Shown here: positions 1 to 8,678 of the stretch, in pieces | Layout of the letters: each line of letters starts with the position of its first letter | Position numbering within the stretch: the stretch's first letter is position 1 | Origin: Paenibacillus alginolyticus DSM 5050 = NBRC 15375 | Lineage (GTDB): Bacteria; Bacillota; Bacilli; Paenibacillales; NBRC-103111 | Direction: 5' to 3' | Assembly (NCBI RefSeq): GCF_000422905.1 | Contig: NZ_AUGY01000016.1 | Location: 1-64,000 of the forward strand | Length of the DNA stretch: 64,000 bases | The notes under the pieces: generated by a model | Database searches by the model: none | Seen by the model: the letters and a program-made list of their open reading frames with translations, nothing else | What the model was told of the DNA's origin: nothing | Made by a program: the position numbers and the translations under genes

Positions 1-202
1 CAAGCTCGGTGTGTGCTTGGAGTTGCTCAGACAGTTCGCAATACGATTTCAGTTGCAACAGCTGAGCAACGACATGAAGCCCTATGGCTGAACCCGCAAA
101 CAGCTTCTTTGACCGATGATCCTGAAAAATAGACCGATAATCTAGGACATTGAGCACTTTGAGACATTGACAAACTACTAAAAATTCCTTATCGTTATCC
201 AT
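1..202 (-). CDS. Transposase N-terminal part (IS4-like), cut by window edge
   Basis: An open frame begins with ATG at 202, 7 bases after an AAAGGAG ribosome site, and runs leftwards out of the window, so only about 67 residues are visible. The text (KKLFAGSAIGLHVVAQLLQL, then a LKSYCELSEQL-like stretch) resembles the N-terminal DUF4372-type domain of IS4-family transposases, which reads roughly 'YxxKKLxxxxxLxxxxxAQLxxxxSLRDLS'. The DDE catalytic part would lie outside. The insertion-sequence end should be somewhere in 203-340, but I cannot identify a terminal inverted repeat without the other end. The family call is from pattern memory and is moderately sure. Confidence 0.55.
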   Translation of the reverse strand, partial: MDNDKEFLVVCQCLKVLNVLDYRSIFQDHRSKKLFAGSAIGLHVVAQLLQLKSYCELSEQLQAHTEL

Positions 203-339
203 GGTTTGCTCCTTTGTTTGGGAGAATGATGGATAGCGCGTCATTCCCTAAACATAGGTGCTTTTTCTTTGTTTGTCTAGATTAATAAATACTTTATATT
301 ACAAATTAAGTAAATATTTGATGTGAGGTTTGATGCATC
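203..339. other. AT-rich intergenic stretch upstream of the transposase
   Basis: Between the transposase start and repeat R1 copy A the sequence is strongly AT-rich, especially 280-320. It must hold the transposase promoter and probably the insertion-sequence terminus, but I see no clear -35/-10 pair or inverted repeat. Confidence 0.4.
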
Positions 340-626
340 GGTAATGTATTTTTTACAACAATTCACACGCCAAAAGGCTATTTCTCAACTTGAAGTTGCA
401 TTTCGTACAACATTTTGAGCACTTTTGTTGCGAAATGGTCTATATTGGGCCAAATTGTTGTACACTATGCAACAATGAAGGGAGCAAGGCGAGATTTAGG
501 CATAAATTGTTGCACTTACTACAACATCATTCAACAGCGAATATGAGAATTCATTCATCCAGCAACCTAAATTCTGCCTATAAGACGTTTGATCTCGACT
601 TAAGACAAATCAATGTAGAGCAAGCG
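340..626 (+). repeat. Intergenic repeat R1, copy A (longest copy)
   Basis: Positions 355-420 match the reverse complement of 14756-14821 with three mismatches over 66 bases. The similarity resumes at about 521-626 against 14643-14735, where copy B lacks roughly 90-100 bases that copy A has. Part of that extra middle (about 470-520) is found again in copy C (42621-42666). The element is rich in CAACAA/TTGTTG words that form inverted repeats: CAACTT/AAGTTG around 386-398, CATTTCG/CGAAATG flanking 409-430, and ATTGTTG (454-460) with CAACAAT (470-476). It lies directly past the stop of the nitroreductase gene. Function unknown; see findings. Confidence 0.8.
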
Positions 627-645
627 AATGAATCGACGGTCTCGC

Positions 646-1374
646 TTACTCAACCTCGAAACCCTGGGAGCTTAGGAATGGTTTCATGTGCTCTCGCGGC
701 CGCTGCGCTTTGGCTGCCATATCCTTGGACCAGGTCGTATCGACCTTGCCGCCCGATCGGACCTTCATATAGTCGCGGATGCTCTCGTCGTATACGTCGA
801 CCGCTCCTTCGTTATCCGTATACCGATTTTCATGGTATACGGCTTCTCGCGGGAGCCGCGGGCGCAGCAGCGGCTCTTGATCCGGCATGCCGATGCACAT
901 GCCGAAGACCGGATACACCAGCTGAGGCAAGCCCAGCAGCTGGGAAACCTCGGCGGGCTTATTACGCAGCCCGCCAATATACACTACGCCGAGTCCGAGT
1001 GACTCGGCGGCAATGGCTGCATTTTGCGCAGCTAATGCAGCATCTACCGTGGCAACGATGAAATTCTCAGCGTTGCCAGTAACCGGAGTGTCCCCGTGAC
1101 GGTGGACAGCCTGCGCGTATCGGTGCAAATCCGCGCACCACACAAGGAACAGCGGACACTCGCTGACGTAAGCTTGATTGCCGGCCAGCGCGGCAAGTTG
1201 GTTCTTCAACCCGTTATCCGTAATGTGGATAACGCTGTACGCTTGCATATTGCTGGATGAAGATGCAGCTTGAGCCGCTGCCAGAATAGCATCCAGCTGT
1301 TCTGAGCTTACTGGCTCATTCGTAAACTTACGAATTGAGCGATGCTTTTGCAATAAAGAAATGATTTCGTTCAT
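646..1374 (-). CDS. NfsA-type NAD(P)H-dependent nitroreductase / flavin oxidoreductase
   Basis: The 242-residue protein matches the oxygen-insensitive nitroreductase (NfsA/FRP) family in length and pattern. The N-terminal HRSIRKF (11-17) is the FMN-contacting signature, followed by SSSSNMQAYS around 38-47 and a central VYIGGLRN with a downstream LLGLPQLVYPVFGMCIGMP segment typical of the family. Such enzymes use FMN as a cytoplasmic cofactor and NADPH to reduce nitro compounds, quinones or free flavin; the real substrate here cannot be read from the sequence. The gene stands alone, with repeat R1 copy A right after its stop. An AGAAAGG ribosome site lies about 10 bases before the ATG. The coding sequence between about 690 and 1240 is visibly GC-richer than its surroundings. 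Confidence 0.85.
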   Translation of the reverse strand: MNEIISLLQKHRSIRKFTNEPVSSEQLDAILAAAQAASSSSNMQAYSVIHITDNGLKNQLAALAGNQAYVSECPLFLVWCADLHRYAQAVHRHGDTPVTGNAENFIVATVDAALAAQNAAIAAESLGLGVVYIGGLRNKPAEVSQLLGLPQLVYPVFGMCIGMPDQEPLLRPRLPREAVYHENRYTDNEGAVDVYDESIRDYMKVRSGGKVDTTWSKDMAAKAQRPREHMKPFLSSQGFEVE

Positions 1375-1602
1375 CCTTCAACAACCTTTCTTCTATATGC
1401 AGCTTATATTTAGAAAGTCTCCACCGATGTGGTCGACAAACTGTCATGATTTGAGCAAGCTGACCTCGAACTCGACTTCATTGGACCCGATTGTCCAACA
1501 TTCCGTCTCTGCAATTATCCGATACTCGCGTGGAATTTTCAAACAACTAGCATCTAATGCTTGCCAAAAGTGTGTATTGCCACGAAAACTCAACAGCGAA
1601 GC
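1375..1602. other. Intergenic stretch without a supported gene
   Basis: Between the nitroreductase start and repeat R2 copy 1. A minus-strand frame of 68 codons (1444-1650) crosses it but begins inside R2 and has no ribosome site, so I do not call it. Some of its residues read like real protein, so a decayed gene remnant is possible. The nitroreductase promoter must lie at the left end; I cannot place it. Confidence 0.4.
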
Positions 1603-1695
1603 CAAGGATAAACGACTCCGTCGTCCTTCAGGGACGATCGCGTTTGTCAAGGTAGATGCGAAGCAAAAGTATATAACTTATACTTTCTTATCTAC
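1603..1695 (+). repeat. Terminator-linked repeat R2, copy 1
   Basis: This 93-base unit is repeated at 2902-2994 (one mismatch) and, inverted, at 14932-15024. It holds two imperfect hairpins. The first has GATAAACG/CGTTTGTC outer arms and CGTCC/GGACG inner arms. The second has GTAGAT/ATCTAC outer arms and AAGTATA/TATACTT inner arms. Its right end is 6 bases from the A-tract of the acyltransferase terminator, so in the direction of that gene the order is terminator, T-tract, R2. Confidence 0.9.
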
Positions 1696-1701
1696 AAAAT
1701 A

Positions 1702-1731
1702 AAAAAAGACCCAACCAACTGGGTCTTTTTC
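1702..1731 (-). terminator. Intrinsic terminator of the acyltransferase gene
   Basis: GACCCA (1709-1714) pairs with TGGGTC (1720-1725), flanked by A-run and T-run on both sides, so it can act in both directions. It lies just past the stop at 1733. Confidence 0.85.
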
Positions 1732-1732
1732 T

Positions 1733-2788
1733 TTATATCGACAACAATTTCCGTACTTTTCTATACAACAGCGTAAGTACCCACGGTATCGCAACAATCA
1801 GCACAAAAACGATCCCATTGTACACGTTAAAAAGCAAAATCGAACCGGGCATATTTACTTTATATTTCCATAAGGATAACAACGCTGGATGCATCAAGTA
1901 GACACCAAATGACACCGAGCCTAGCGAGATGAAGAAGCTTGCCAATTTGGTAGATTTCTGGAGAAGCCATTTCGCAAGCCAGATAAAGCTTACACCAATG
2001 CCAATGCTGTAGAGCAGCCATAAAATTTCGTACCACGTATTTTCAAACTTATAACCTTTTAGTCCCAATAGGTAAAGCATCACATAGGCCAAACCACTGA
2101 GGAATGCAGCTGGCAGCACCCAGCCCTTATTCCGATCCATCCAAGAACGAAAGGCCCCGTAGTTCATGCCAATTGCACCGCCAACGAGGAAATACCCGAA
2201 GTACGTTATGCAAAGCTCTGGTTTATGATCAATCGTACCGAACCAGTGGGTGTAAATGTAAACGCCCGCTTGAATGGCTAGCCCCCAAAGTGCCAGCGTT
2301 CGGCGAAACCATGGCGCATTTCTAACAGCCCATACTAACAGCGGAAACAGTAAGTAGAACTGTACGATTATGATCATAAAATACAAGTGATAACCGGAAT
2401 CTGCCCATTTTAACTGTTCCAGAAAAACACGTAGATCAAACTTAATGGGATGCCCTGGCGTCCAAAGCCAAGGGTTATATATATAGTAGAAGAAGGACCA
2501 AACGATATAAGGAACTAACACTTGGCGGACACGTTTCCAGTAGAAAATGCCAGCCTGTTTCGCGCTCCAATTATCCGTATAAATGTAGAACAATACGATG
2601 CCGCTCAAAAAAATAAACAGCGGAACGGCGAAATAACTGATTTTGTTCAAAAATAAAATAACTAGCTCTGTGCTACTCCCCTTCAAAGCCGGATCCACTG
2701 TCCAGTCCGCGGTAACATGAATCAGAACGACGGCAAGGATGGCGAAGGCTCTAACGATATCGAGCTCCGTGATTTTTGCTTTTGCCAT
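1733..2788 (-). CDS. Acyltransferase 3 family membrane protein (OatA/NolL-like, no SGNH domain)
   Basis: From the chosen ATG (2788) the product has 351 residues, a typical length for a bare acyltransferase-3 domain. The N-terminus [16 protein letters not shown] holds the Arg (13) and His (24) characteristic of the family. About ten hydrophobic segments follow, with a FWKR/VPYI pattern after the third. These proteins move acetyl or other acyl groups across the membrane to sugars such as peptidoglycan or exopolysaccharide; the acceptor cannot be told. The frame stays open 28 codons further upstream, but AAGAGGA lies about 11 bases before 2788, and the family starts close to this point. The gene is bracketed by two R2 copies in direct orientation. 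Confidence 0.85.
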   Translation of the reverse strand: MAKAKITELDIVRAFAILAVVLIHVTADWTVDPALKGSSTELVILFLNKISYFAVPLFIFLSGIVLFYIYTDNWSAKQAGIFYWKRVRQVLVPYIVWSFFYYIYNPWLWTPGHPIKFDLRVFLEQLKWADSGYHLYFMIIIVQFYLLFPLLVWAVRNAPWFRRTLALWGLAIQAGVYIYTHWFGTIDHKPELCITYFGYFLVGGAIGMNYGAFRSWMDRNKGWVLPAAFLSGLAYVMLYLLGLKGYKFENTWYEILWLLYSIGIGVSFIWLAKWLLQKSTKLASFFISLGSVSFGVYLMHPALLSLWKYKVNMPGSILLFNVYNGIVFVLIVAIPWVLTLLYRKVRKLLSI

Positions 2789-2901
2789 AACGGTTTCAAG
2801 TCCTCTTTTCCTAATAAATACCCTTTTTACTATAGACAGTTTCGAGCTATTTCGCAACAGTGTGCCTAGCAAAAAGATATCTCTCTTCCTCGATTGTTTA
2901 C

Positions 2902-2994
2902 CAAGGATAAACGACTCCGTCGTCCTTCAGGGACGAGCGCGTTTGTCAAGGTAGATGCGAAGCAAAAGTATATAACTTATACTTTCTTATCTAC
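2902..2994 (+). repeat. Terminator-linked repeat R2, copy 2
   Basis: Same 93-base unit and same orientation as copy 1 (one mismatch). Its right end abuts the A-run of the yheA terminator at 2996. It lies in the 5' region of the acyltransferase gene. Confidence 0.9.
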
Positions 2995-2995
2995 T

Positions 2996-3063
2996 AAAAA
3001 AAGAGTGTATCCCAGGAGTAGACTTCTAGACGGCTAGACTTCTACAAGGGATACACTCTTTTA
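2996..3063 (-). terminator. Large intrinsic terminator of yheA
   Basis: AAAAGAGTGTATCCC pairs with GGGATACACTCTTTT over about 15 bases; an inner GTAGA/TCTAC pair extends the structure. A/T runs flank both sides. It overlaps the yheA stop codon region. Confidence 0.9.
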
Positions 3064-3396
3064 TTTCAGCATTGCTTGTAACGGCTCGGCAATAATCCGC
3101 TGCACATCTTCCAGCACGATCGACAAACGGCGCTCCGCATCGAATAACTGGTTAATACGTGGATTGCGGGCGAGCTCCTCATATTGTTTCTGCAATTGTT
3201 CCATATGCTCCTGCGGCGGCATCTCGCCTCCAGCCATTTTCTGCTGCAGCTCATTTTGGCGATTGCGGAAATCTTCCAACATGCTTTTACTGGATGCATC
3301 GCCGTCAATGATGGAGCGGAACTCCTTCATATCCTTGTATTCGCTGCTTTCCTTAATTGCTTTTGCCAATTCGTAAGCCTTATCATGGACATTCAT
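3061..3396 (-). CDS. yheA: YheA-type YlbF/YmcA-like helical protein (UPF0342)
   Basis: This 111-residue, all-helical, Gln/Glu-rich protein resembles Bacillus YheA in length and along its whole sequence: ESSEYKDMKEF near 16-26, an SSKSMLEDFR block, an LQQKMAGGE-type segment and a closing VQRIIAEPLQAML. The wider YlbF/YmcA family influences sporulation, competence and RNA processing in B. subtilis, but the job of YheA itself is not established. A GAGGAGG ribosome site precedes the ATG. It is transcribed away from the YheC/D array, and in B. subtilis yheA also sits next to yheC/yheD, which supports the assignment. Confidence 0.85.
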   Translation of the reverse strand: MNVHDKAYELAKAIKESSEYKDMKEFRSIIDGDASSKSMLEDFRNRQNELQQKMAGGEMPPQEHMEQLQKQYEELARNPRINQLFDAERRLSIVLEDVQRIIAEPLQAMLK

Positions 3397-3478
3397 TTTA
3401 TTTCCTCCTCATTTTCTATTAGTACGTCCTACCTACTTTCTCAACGAATAAATGGGCACTTTCGGACAGATGCCTAGG

Positions 3479-3507
3479 CACCAAGGGAAATATGTCCTCA
3501 TATGATG
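3479..3507 (+). promoter_or_regulatory. Possible sigma-K promoter of the YheC/D array
   Basis: CACC at 3479-3482, a 16-base gap, then CATATGATG at 3499-3507 resembles the sigma-K pattern (AC, 16-17, CATAnnnTA). This suits a mother-cell coat operon, but the match is short and unproven. Confidence 0.35.
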
Positions 3508-3568
3508 GAGTAGTTTACTTTGCTTAAGCAAACAATGCCATTTTTGATGCTGGAAGGAGTGTTCGCTA

Positions 3569-4945
3569 TTGACCCGGACGAAAGTTGGAATATCCATTCA
3601 AGGCACCAGCATCTATTTGGATGATCGGACCGTTGTTCTAAGTGAAGCCATTGCAAAAAAATGGAAAGTTCCGTCGAATCAAACGATTACTATGCGATTT
3701 GGCTCTGTCAAGCAGGATATCAAGGTTGTCACTGCCTCAACGTCGAACAGTTTACGTGTAAACCCTGCTCTCGCTTCCAAAATCGGACTGCATCATGGCG
3801 CTCAACTCAATCTCCATTATAGACAAAATACAAGAACCTTGTCGATTGGACCTTTGATTGGCGTAATGATTAGCCGTGTTTATGCAGGCTCAAATGATCG
3901 TCCATTCGGTGCTATCACCGCTTTTTGTAAAGAAATGACGGACGCGTGTGACCTTTTTGGGGCTATTGTGTGCTTTTTTCCGCCTGAAGAAATGCATGCC
4001 AATGCCCAATCCATATCTGCATATTCGTATTCCAATGGTTCCTGGAGCAAAAAAACGTATCCGATTCCCAATGTTATCTATAACCGGCTCACCTCGCGCA
4101 AATTCGAGAACAAGTCGAATGTTCAACAATTCATGAATGATGCCAAAGCACATTTTGCCACTGAAATCTTCAATGAGAAATATTTGGACAAAACGGAAGT
4201 ATTCGAAGCTTTGCGCAAAAATAACAGCCTCCATGGATATTTACCCGAATCTTACCTCTTCAAAAACTATCAGATGCTGAAATCCATGGCTGCCCGCCAT
4301 AGTGTCCTATTCCTCAAACCGATTACCGGAAGTCTAGGTAAGGGGATTATTCGCATTCGTAAAGAGGCAGGGGAAGCTTACACCTGTCATTATACGAATC
4401 TCGCCGGAGTCCGCAAACAATCCTTCGCTTCATTAACTGCTGTGTTCCAGGCTTTATCCGGCAAGCTTAAGACGCAACGTTATCAATTACAACAAGGACT
4501 TGATCTCATCACTTCCGACGGTAATCCTGTTGATTTCCGAGCACTTGTGCAAAGAGGGGCTTTAGGCGAATGGGCTATAACCTCGATTGTTGCCCGTATT
4601 GCAGGAACACAGCATTTTGTTTCTAACCTGGCACGAGGTGGAAGTTTAACAACTGTGGCTGAAGCACTGACCAAATCACCTTTTTCGTCAGCTATTCGCG
4701 TCTCTGTCATAGGACGTTTGCGCAAGGCATCTCTGGATATTGCCAAAGGTATTGAAACGAATATCCCTAATCATTTTGGAGAGCTTGGGATCGATCTTGC
4801 GGTAGATAAAATGGGGAAGGTTTGGTTGCTCGAGGTGAACTCCAAACCATCTAAAGACGACAATACCCCACTTAACAATGAACGAAAAATTAGGCCATCT
4901 GTGAAACAAATTGTGCAATATTCGCGTTATTTAGCGAAGTTCTGA
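3569..4945 (+). CDS. YheD-like (long) ATP-grasp spore-coat-associated protein, array gene 1
   Basis: The 458-residue protein belongs to the YheC/YheD family. An N-terminal domain of about 90 residues, rich in beta-strand-like segments, precedes the shared core, which opens with LSIGPLIGVM near 91-100. The C-terminal half is an ATP-grasp ligase fold: FLKPITGSLGKGI carries the ATP-binding Lys and Gly loop, DFRALVQ follows, and ELGIDLAVD...WLLEVNSKP carries the Mg-binding Glu/Asn. In B. subtilis YheD associates with the spore surface; the reaction is unknown, but ATP-grasp enzymes usually join a carboxylate to an amine or thiol. The start is TTG at 3569, 8 bases after GGAAGGAGT. It is the first of five tandem paralogues; its length (B. 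subtilis YheD about 453) marks it as the YheD type. Confidence 0.88.
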   Translation: MTRTKVGISIQGTSIYLDDRTVVLSEAIAKKWKVPSNQTITMRFGSVKQDIKVVTASTSNSLRVNPALASKIGLHHGAQLNLHYRQNTRTLSIGPLIGVMISRVYAGSNDRPFGAITAFCKEMTDACDLFGAIVCFFPPEEMHANAQSISAYSYSNGSWSKKTYPIPNVIYNRLTSRKFENKSNVQQFMNDAKAHFATEIFNEKYLDKTEVFEALRKNNSLHGYLPESYLFKNYQMLKSMAARHSVLFLKPITGSLGKGIIRIRKEAGEAYTCHYTNLAGVRKQSFASLTAVFQALSGKLKTQRYQLQQGLDLITSDGNPVDFRALVQRGALGEWAITSIVARIAGTQHFVSNLARGGSLTTVAEALTKSPFSSAIRVSVIGRLRKASLDIAKGIETNIPNHFGELGIDLAVDKMGKVWLLEVNSKPSKDDNTPLNNERKIRPSVKQIVQYSRYLAKF

Positions 4946-4954
4946 GGTGAAAGC

Positions 4955-6082
4955 ATGCAGCAAAGATCACATCGTCCCTTGTTAGGGATTATGGTTACGG
5001 AATTGAATCGAGAGTTGCCCTTTGGAAGTTCAGAGTTCTATGAGCATCTCACCTACCATGGTGCCGCCAAGGGTCTTGACGTGTTCGTTTTCTCACCGAA
5101 TCGAATCGATTGGAAGCAAGAGCTGGTGCGGGGGTACGCCTATTTAAGTAAAAAACAAGAATGGGTGATGAAGCTCTTTCCTCTTCCCTCGATCATCTAT
5201 GATCGATGTTTCTTTACCAACAAAAAGGACTATCGACAATACCGTAATCATGTGCGCAAGCTGCGTGAGACACCTCATATTCGCTTTCTCGGTTATGGCT
5301 TGAGCGGAAAGTGGGAAGTGGATCAAATCCTACAAAAAGATCCCACTTTGCAACTATATTTACCTGAAACGAACTTGCTGACAAGCGGCACTGAGTTGAG
5401 GAATTGGCTTCGTACAAAAAGCGATGTCTTTCTCAAACCACAGGGAGGCAGTCAAGGCAGGGGGGCATTGCACATTCACAAGATAAGCACAAAAGACGAT
5501 AACCGTTCTTATCATATAAAAGGGCGCGATGCCCACAATCTCCCTTTAGAGCGTGAATTTGAAGATTTTAATTCGTGCTGGTTTTGGCTTCGCAGCCTGA
5601 TTGGTATGCGACCCTATCTAATACAAGAATACCTACCTCTCCATTCAACAGAGGGAATGGCTTACGATGTACGCTCCCTCGTGCAAAAAAACGGCCGTGG
5701 TTTATGGGAAAGTACCGGCATGGCTGTACGTATTGGCAAACCCGGAAGCATCACCTCCAATCTACATGGCGGGGGTACTGCGGAAGATGTGTTATCGTTC
5801 CTTACCAAAGAGTTTGGTGACTCGAAGGCAAATGAGCTAATAACCACACTCGCCATGCTTTCAAGCCGGATTCCCCCTTTTCTGGAAGCTCATCACGGGC
5901 GGCTCGCTGAGCTTGGCATTGATTTTGGCATCGATACGTGTGGTCGCGTGTGGATTCTTGAAGTGAATTCGAAACCGGGAAGATCGATTTTTGCGCGAAC
6001 GCGCAACGAAAAAGCACGCACAAAATCCATCGCAAACCCTATCCATTATGCTGGATTTTTACTTTGCAAAAGACTGAGCTAG
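4955..6082 (+). CDS. YheC-like (short) ATP-grasp protein, array gene 2
   Basis: 375 residues, the short form without the N-terminal extra domain; it begins almost directly with LLGIMVTELNR, equivalent to the core start in gene 1. Core motifs are intact: VIYDR-like IIYDRCF near 87-93, FLKPQGGSQGRGA (ATP loop), YDVRSLVQKNG and ELGIDFGID...WILEVNSKPGRS. The start is 9 bases past gene 1, with GAGGTG before the ATG, so both are probably on one transcript. Function is inferred from the family only. It is not a truncated gene: length and motifs fit the YheC type (about 363 residues in B. subtilis). Confidence 0.87.
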   Translation: MQQRSHRPLLGIMVTELNRELPFGSSEFYEHLTYHGAAKGLDVFVFSPNRIDWKQELVRGYAYLSKKQEWVMKLFPLPSIIYDRCFFTNKKDYRQYRNHVRKLRETPHIRFLGYGLSGKWEVDQILQKDPTLQLYLPETNLLTSGTELRNWLRTKSDVFLKPQGGSQGRGALHIHKISTKDDNRSYHIKGRDAHNLPLEREFEDFNSCWFWLRSLIGMRPYLIQEYLPLHSTEGMAYDVRSLVQKNGRGLWESTGMAVRIGKPGSITSNLHGGGTAEDVLSFLTKEFGDSKANELITTLAMLSSRIPPFLEAHHGRLAELGIDFGIDTCGRVWILEVNSKPGRSIFARTRNEKARTKSIANPIHYAGFLLCKRLS

Positions 6083-6105
6083 CTTGGTTTATTGTGAAGT
6101 GCCCG

Positions 6106-6133
6106 AGCAGGCAGAAGGTTATGTCTGCCTGCT
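6106..6133 (+). other. Perfect 10-bp hairpin between array genes 2 and 3
   Basis: AGCAGGCAGA (6106-6115) pairs with TCTGCCTGCT (6124-6133) around an 8-base loop. Only CTTTG follows instead of a T-run, so it is at best a weak terminator or a stabilising or attenuating structure. A smaller GCCC/GGGC pair follows near 6146-6157. Confidence 0.6.
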
Positions 6134-6180
6134 TTGACACGGAAAGCCCCGTAGGGCAACAAGTTTAGGAGGGTAACCTA

Positions 6181-7545
6181 ATGAGTTTGACAACGTGTAT
6201 GCTCCACGCCGTACAACGAACAGATAGATCGGTCTACTTAACAAGTGAACTCGTCAAAGCTTTACGGTTAACCGGCAATAAATCGATTACTGTAAAGGTC
6301 GGCAGCAAAAGCTCAACTCTACCGATTCGTTTGATCAAGAAGAGTGGTCAGCATATGTATATACCGCTTTCCCTGATGGCCTCTTTACGCATTCCTCGAA
6401 TAGGGAGTGTACTAGTCGCCAATAACAGTAATAAAGAACTTCGCATCGGTCCACTTATCGGTATCTTAACTAACGTAGTGAGCGGTTCATCTCCATTTGG
6501 TACAAAAACCGGATTCATTCGCCAAATTATGAATACCGGCTCTAACAAGTCTTTTATTTTTGCTTTTAGCCCAAGTAGTGTGAACTGGGTCCAAGAAACC
6601 GTTACTGGGATTATCCCAAAAGAAGATGGAGGCTGGAGTCGTAAAACATTCCCTTTGCCTGATGTCGTTTATAATCGTCTGTCCAGCCGTAAAGCTGAGA
6701 AATCCGCAGGGATTGAGGGCTTTAAGGACCGATTTGTACGCAGAGGAATTCCCCTCTTTAACTGGAGCTTTTTTGATAAATGGGATGTTTACAAAATGTT
6801 AGATGGCGATGATGCTTTCCGTTTCGTCCCAGAGTCCAAGATCAATCCGTCTGCTGATCAAATTAAAGAAATGCTTGATAAACATAAATTCATTTACCTG
6901 AAACCTACGGCAGGGAGCTTAGGCATCGGTATTTTCCGTGTAACGTACAATCCCAAACGGGGTTACTTTGTTCGGTATCGCAAAGGCGGTAAAAATGTTC
7001 TCATCCGTTACGGAAAATTCGAAGGTTTAATGCAAATGCTTGGAACTGGACGTGGCCGCCTCACGAATTATGTCGCCCAGCAAGGCATACGTCTCATTGA
7101 AATTGACAGCTGCCCTATTGATTTCCGCTTCCATTTAACGAAGAACGGCAATAACAATTGGGTCGTAGCTGCGATCGGCGCAAAGAAATCCGGGAAAGGC
7201 AGCGTCACAACCCATATCCGCAATGGCGGTCAATTGATGACACCCGAACAGGTGCTTCGTCAAATTTACGGAACTCGTGCAGAGCAGATACTTGCTAATG
7301 CCAAGGAGACAGCCATTAAGCTTGCCGAAGGCATTGAGAATAACTATAATCATTTGCTTGGTGAGCTTGGTTTCGATATAGGGATTGATCAGAGCGAAAA
7401 TATTTGGATGTTCGAAGCTAATGCTAAACCGGGGAGATCCATTTTCAAACACCCCTCGCTGAAAGAAGGAGACACTGCCACCTTACAAAATATTTATGAG
7501 CACTGCCTCTTTTTGAGTCGCTTCCGCTCTAGGAGGGAAAATTAA
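6181..7545 (+). CDS. YheD-like (long) ATP-grasp protein, array gene 3
   Basis: 454 residues, again with the roughly 90-residue N-terminal domain, and the core beginning at LRIGPLIGIL. ATP-grasp signatures are YLKPTAGSLGIGI, DFRFHLTKNG and ELGFDIGID...WMFEANAKPGRS. Two small deviations from its sisters: VQK becomes LTK, and the AR-x-G stretch becomes AKKSGKG, so nucleotide or substrate contacts may differ. AGGAGGGTAACCTA leads into the ATG. A 98-base gap with a hairpin separates it from gene 2, so its expression could differ from that of the first pair. The C-terminus keeps the Glu and Asn metal ligands, which suggests activity. Confidence 0.87.
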   Translation: MSLTTCMLHAVQRTDRSVYLTSELVKALRLTGNKSITVKVGSKSSTLPIRLIKKSGQHMYIPLSLMASLRIPRIGSVLVANNSNKELRIGPLIGILTNVVSGSSPFGTKTGFIRQIMNTGSNKSFIFAFSPSSVNWVQETVTGIIPKEDGGWSRKTFPLPDVVYNRLSSRKAEKSAGIEGFKDRFVRRGIPLFNWSFFDKWDVYKMLDGDDAFRFVPESKINPSADQIKEMLDKHKFIYLKPTAGSLGIGIFRVTYNPKRGYFVRYRKGGKNVLIRYGKFEGLMQMLGTGRGRLTNYVAQQGIRLIEIDSCPIDFRFHLTKNGNNNWVVAAIGAKKSGKGSVTTHIRNGGQLMTPEQVLRQIYGTRAEQILANAKETAIKLAEGIENNYNHLLGELGFDIGIDQSENIWMFEANAKPGRSIFKHPSLKEGDTATLQNIYEHCLFLSRFRSRREN

Positions 7546-8672
7546 TGGGCTTCTTCCTTCATGAGATCCGACAAAAGCCTACTCTTGCCATTCTCACAGT
7601 AAAGGATAGTAATCGTGTATTTCGCGGCAATCTGGACAATTTCCGGGATTTAATTCAAACTGGCGAACGATTTGGTGTTGATGTTTACATCGTGACTACG
7701 AAGGACTTCAACTTAACCAGTCCTGAAATATATGGCTATCGCTTTAATGACGAAACCAAAAAATGGAGCAGGGAACTCGTTCCCGCTCCACAAGTTGTAT
7801 ACAATCGTATTCCCTACCGCAAGATGGAAATGAAGCCTGAAGTCCAGCAGACCATACAATCATGCAATCGCAGCTCCAGCATACAGTTATTTAATCCTTC
7901 CTTCTTCAACAAATGGACCTTGTTCGGATGGTTAAGCAGTGCCAAAGAAAGCAAACCTTACATGCCCGATACGCAGCAATTGAACTCGGCTAATGATCTC
8001 ACTCAGCTATTGCGTAAACATGCCGTTCTCTACTTAAAACCAGTAAAAGGTAAAGCTGGAAGAGGCATTATGCGCATTGATCGATTAACAACTGTAAATG
8101 GCCGCCGTAATTATCGGCTGAGCCGCCAAGAGGATAAGAAGATGGCTTATAGTTACCATCATTCCACAGATGAACTTTGGAATGAATGGAATAAACACCG
8201 TGGCACCCATGACTACATCGTGCAGCAAGGTATCGCTTTAACGAGATACAAAGAGCGCGCTTACGATTTACGCGCTTTGGTCCAGAAGACGTCCAAAGGT
8301 GTCTGGAGTGTGTCTGGTATTGGAGCTCGTGTAGCAGGTAGAGCCAGCATCACGACACATGTACCACGAGGCGGATCCATTGACGAGCCGCGCAAACTGC
8401 TTGCGAGTGTGTTTGGTGCTACGGAAGCCAAGAATATTTTGAAGCGAGTTCGCAAAGCCGCTGTGACACTCGCTGAACAAATTGAGAAGTCATCCGGCAA
8501 TCAACTAGGTGAAATGTCTATGGACATTGGTGTCGATACCGCTGGTCATATCTGGTTCTTCGAAGCTAATTCGAAACCAATGAAATTCGATGAACCAAAA
8601 ATTCGTCAAAAATCCCTTGAACGCATTATCCGTTACAGCCTTTACCTGATTAATAATGGGAGAAGAAGGTGA
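7545..8672 (+). CDS. YheC-like (short) ATP-grasp protein, array gene 4
   Basis: 375 residues, short form. The ATG shares its first base with the last base of the gene 3 stop (TAATG), so translation is probably coupled; AGGAGGG lies just upstream inside gene 3. Core motifs: VVYNRIPYRK, YLKPVKGKAGRGI, YDLRALVQK, and EMSMDIGVD...WFFEANSKP. The usual ELG before the metal-binding strand is EMS here. It repeats the long-short pairing of genes 1 and 2, which suggests that an ancestral yheD-yheC pair was duplicated. Substrate unknown. Confidence 0.87.
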   Translation: MGFFLHEIRQKPTLAILTVKDSNRVFRGNLDNFRDLIQTGERFGVDVYIVTTKDFNLTSPEIYGYRFNDETKKWSRELVPAPQVVYNRIPYRKMEMKPEVQQTIQSCNRSSSIQLFNPSFFNKWTLFGWLSSAKESKPYMPDTQQLNSANDLTQLLRKHAVLYLKPVKGKAGRGIMRIDRLTTVNGRRNYRLSRQEDKKMAYSYHHSTDELWNEWNKHRGTHDYIVQQGIALTRYKERAYDLRALVQKTSKGVWSVSGIGARVAGRASITTHVPRGGSIDEPRKLLASVFGATEAKNILKRVRKAAVTLAEQIEKSSGNQLGEMSMDIGVDTAGHIWFFEANSKPMKFDEPKIRQKSLERIIRYSLYLINNGRRR

Positions 8673-8678
8673 TTATGC

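Noticed and set aside
390-1061. Plus-strand frame of 223 codons
   Set aside because: It crosses repeat R1 and then the antisense strand of the nitroreductase; the protein is low in sense and has no family pattern.
1444-1650. Minus-strand frame of 68 codons
   Set aside because: Its start lies inside repeat R2 and there is no ribosome site. Part of the text looks protein-like, so a gene remnant remains possible, but I cannot support it.
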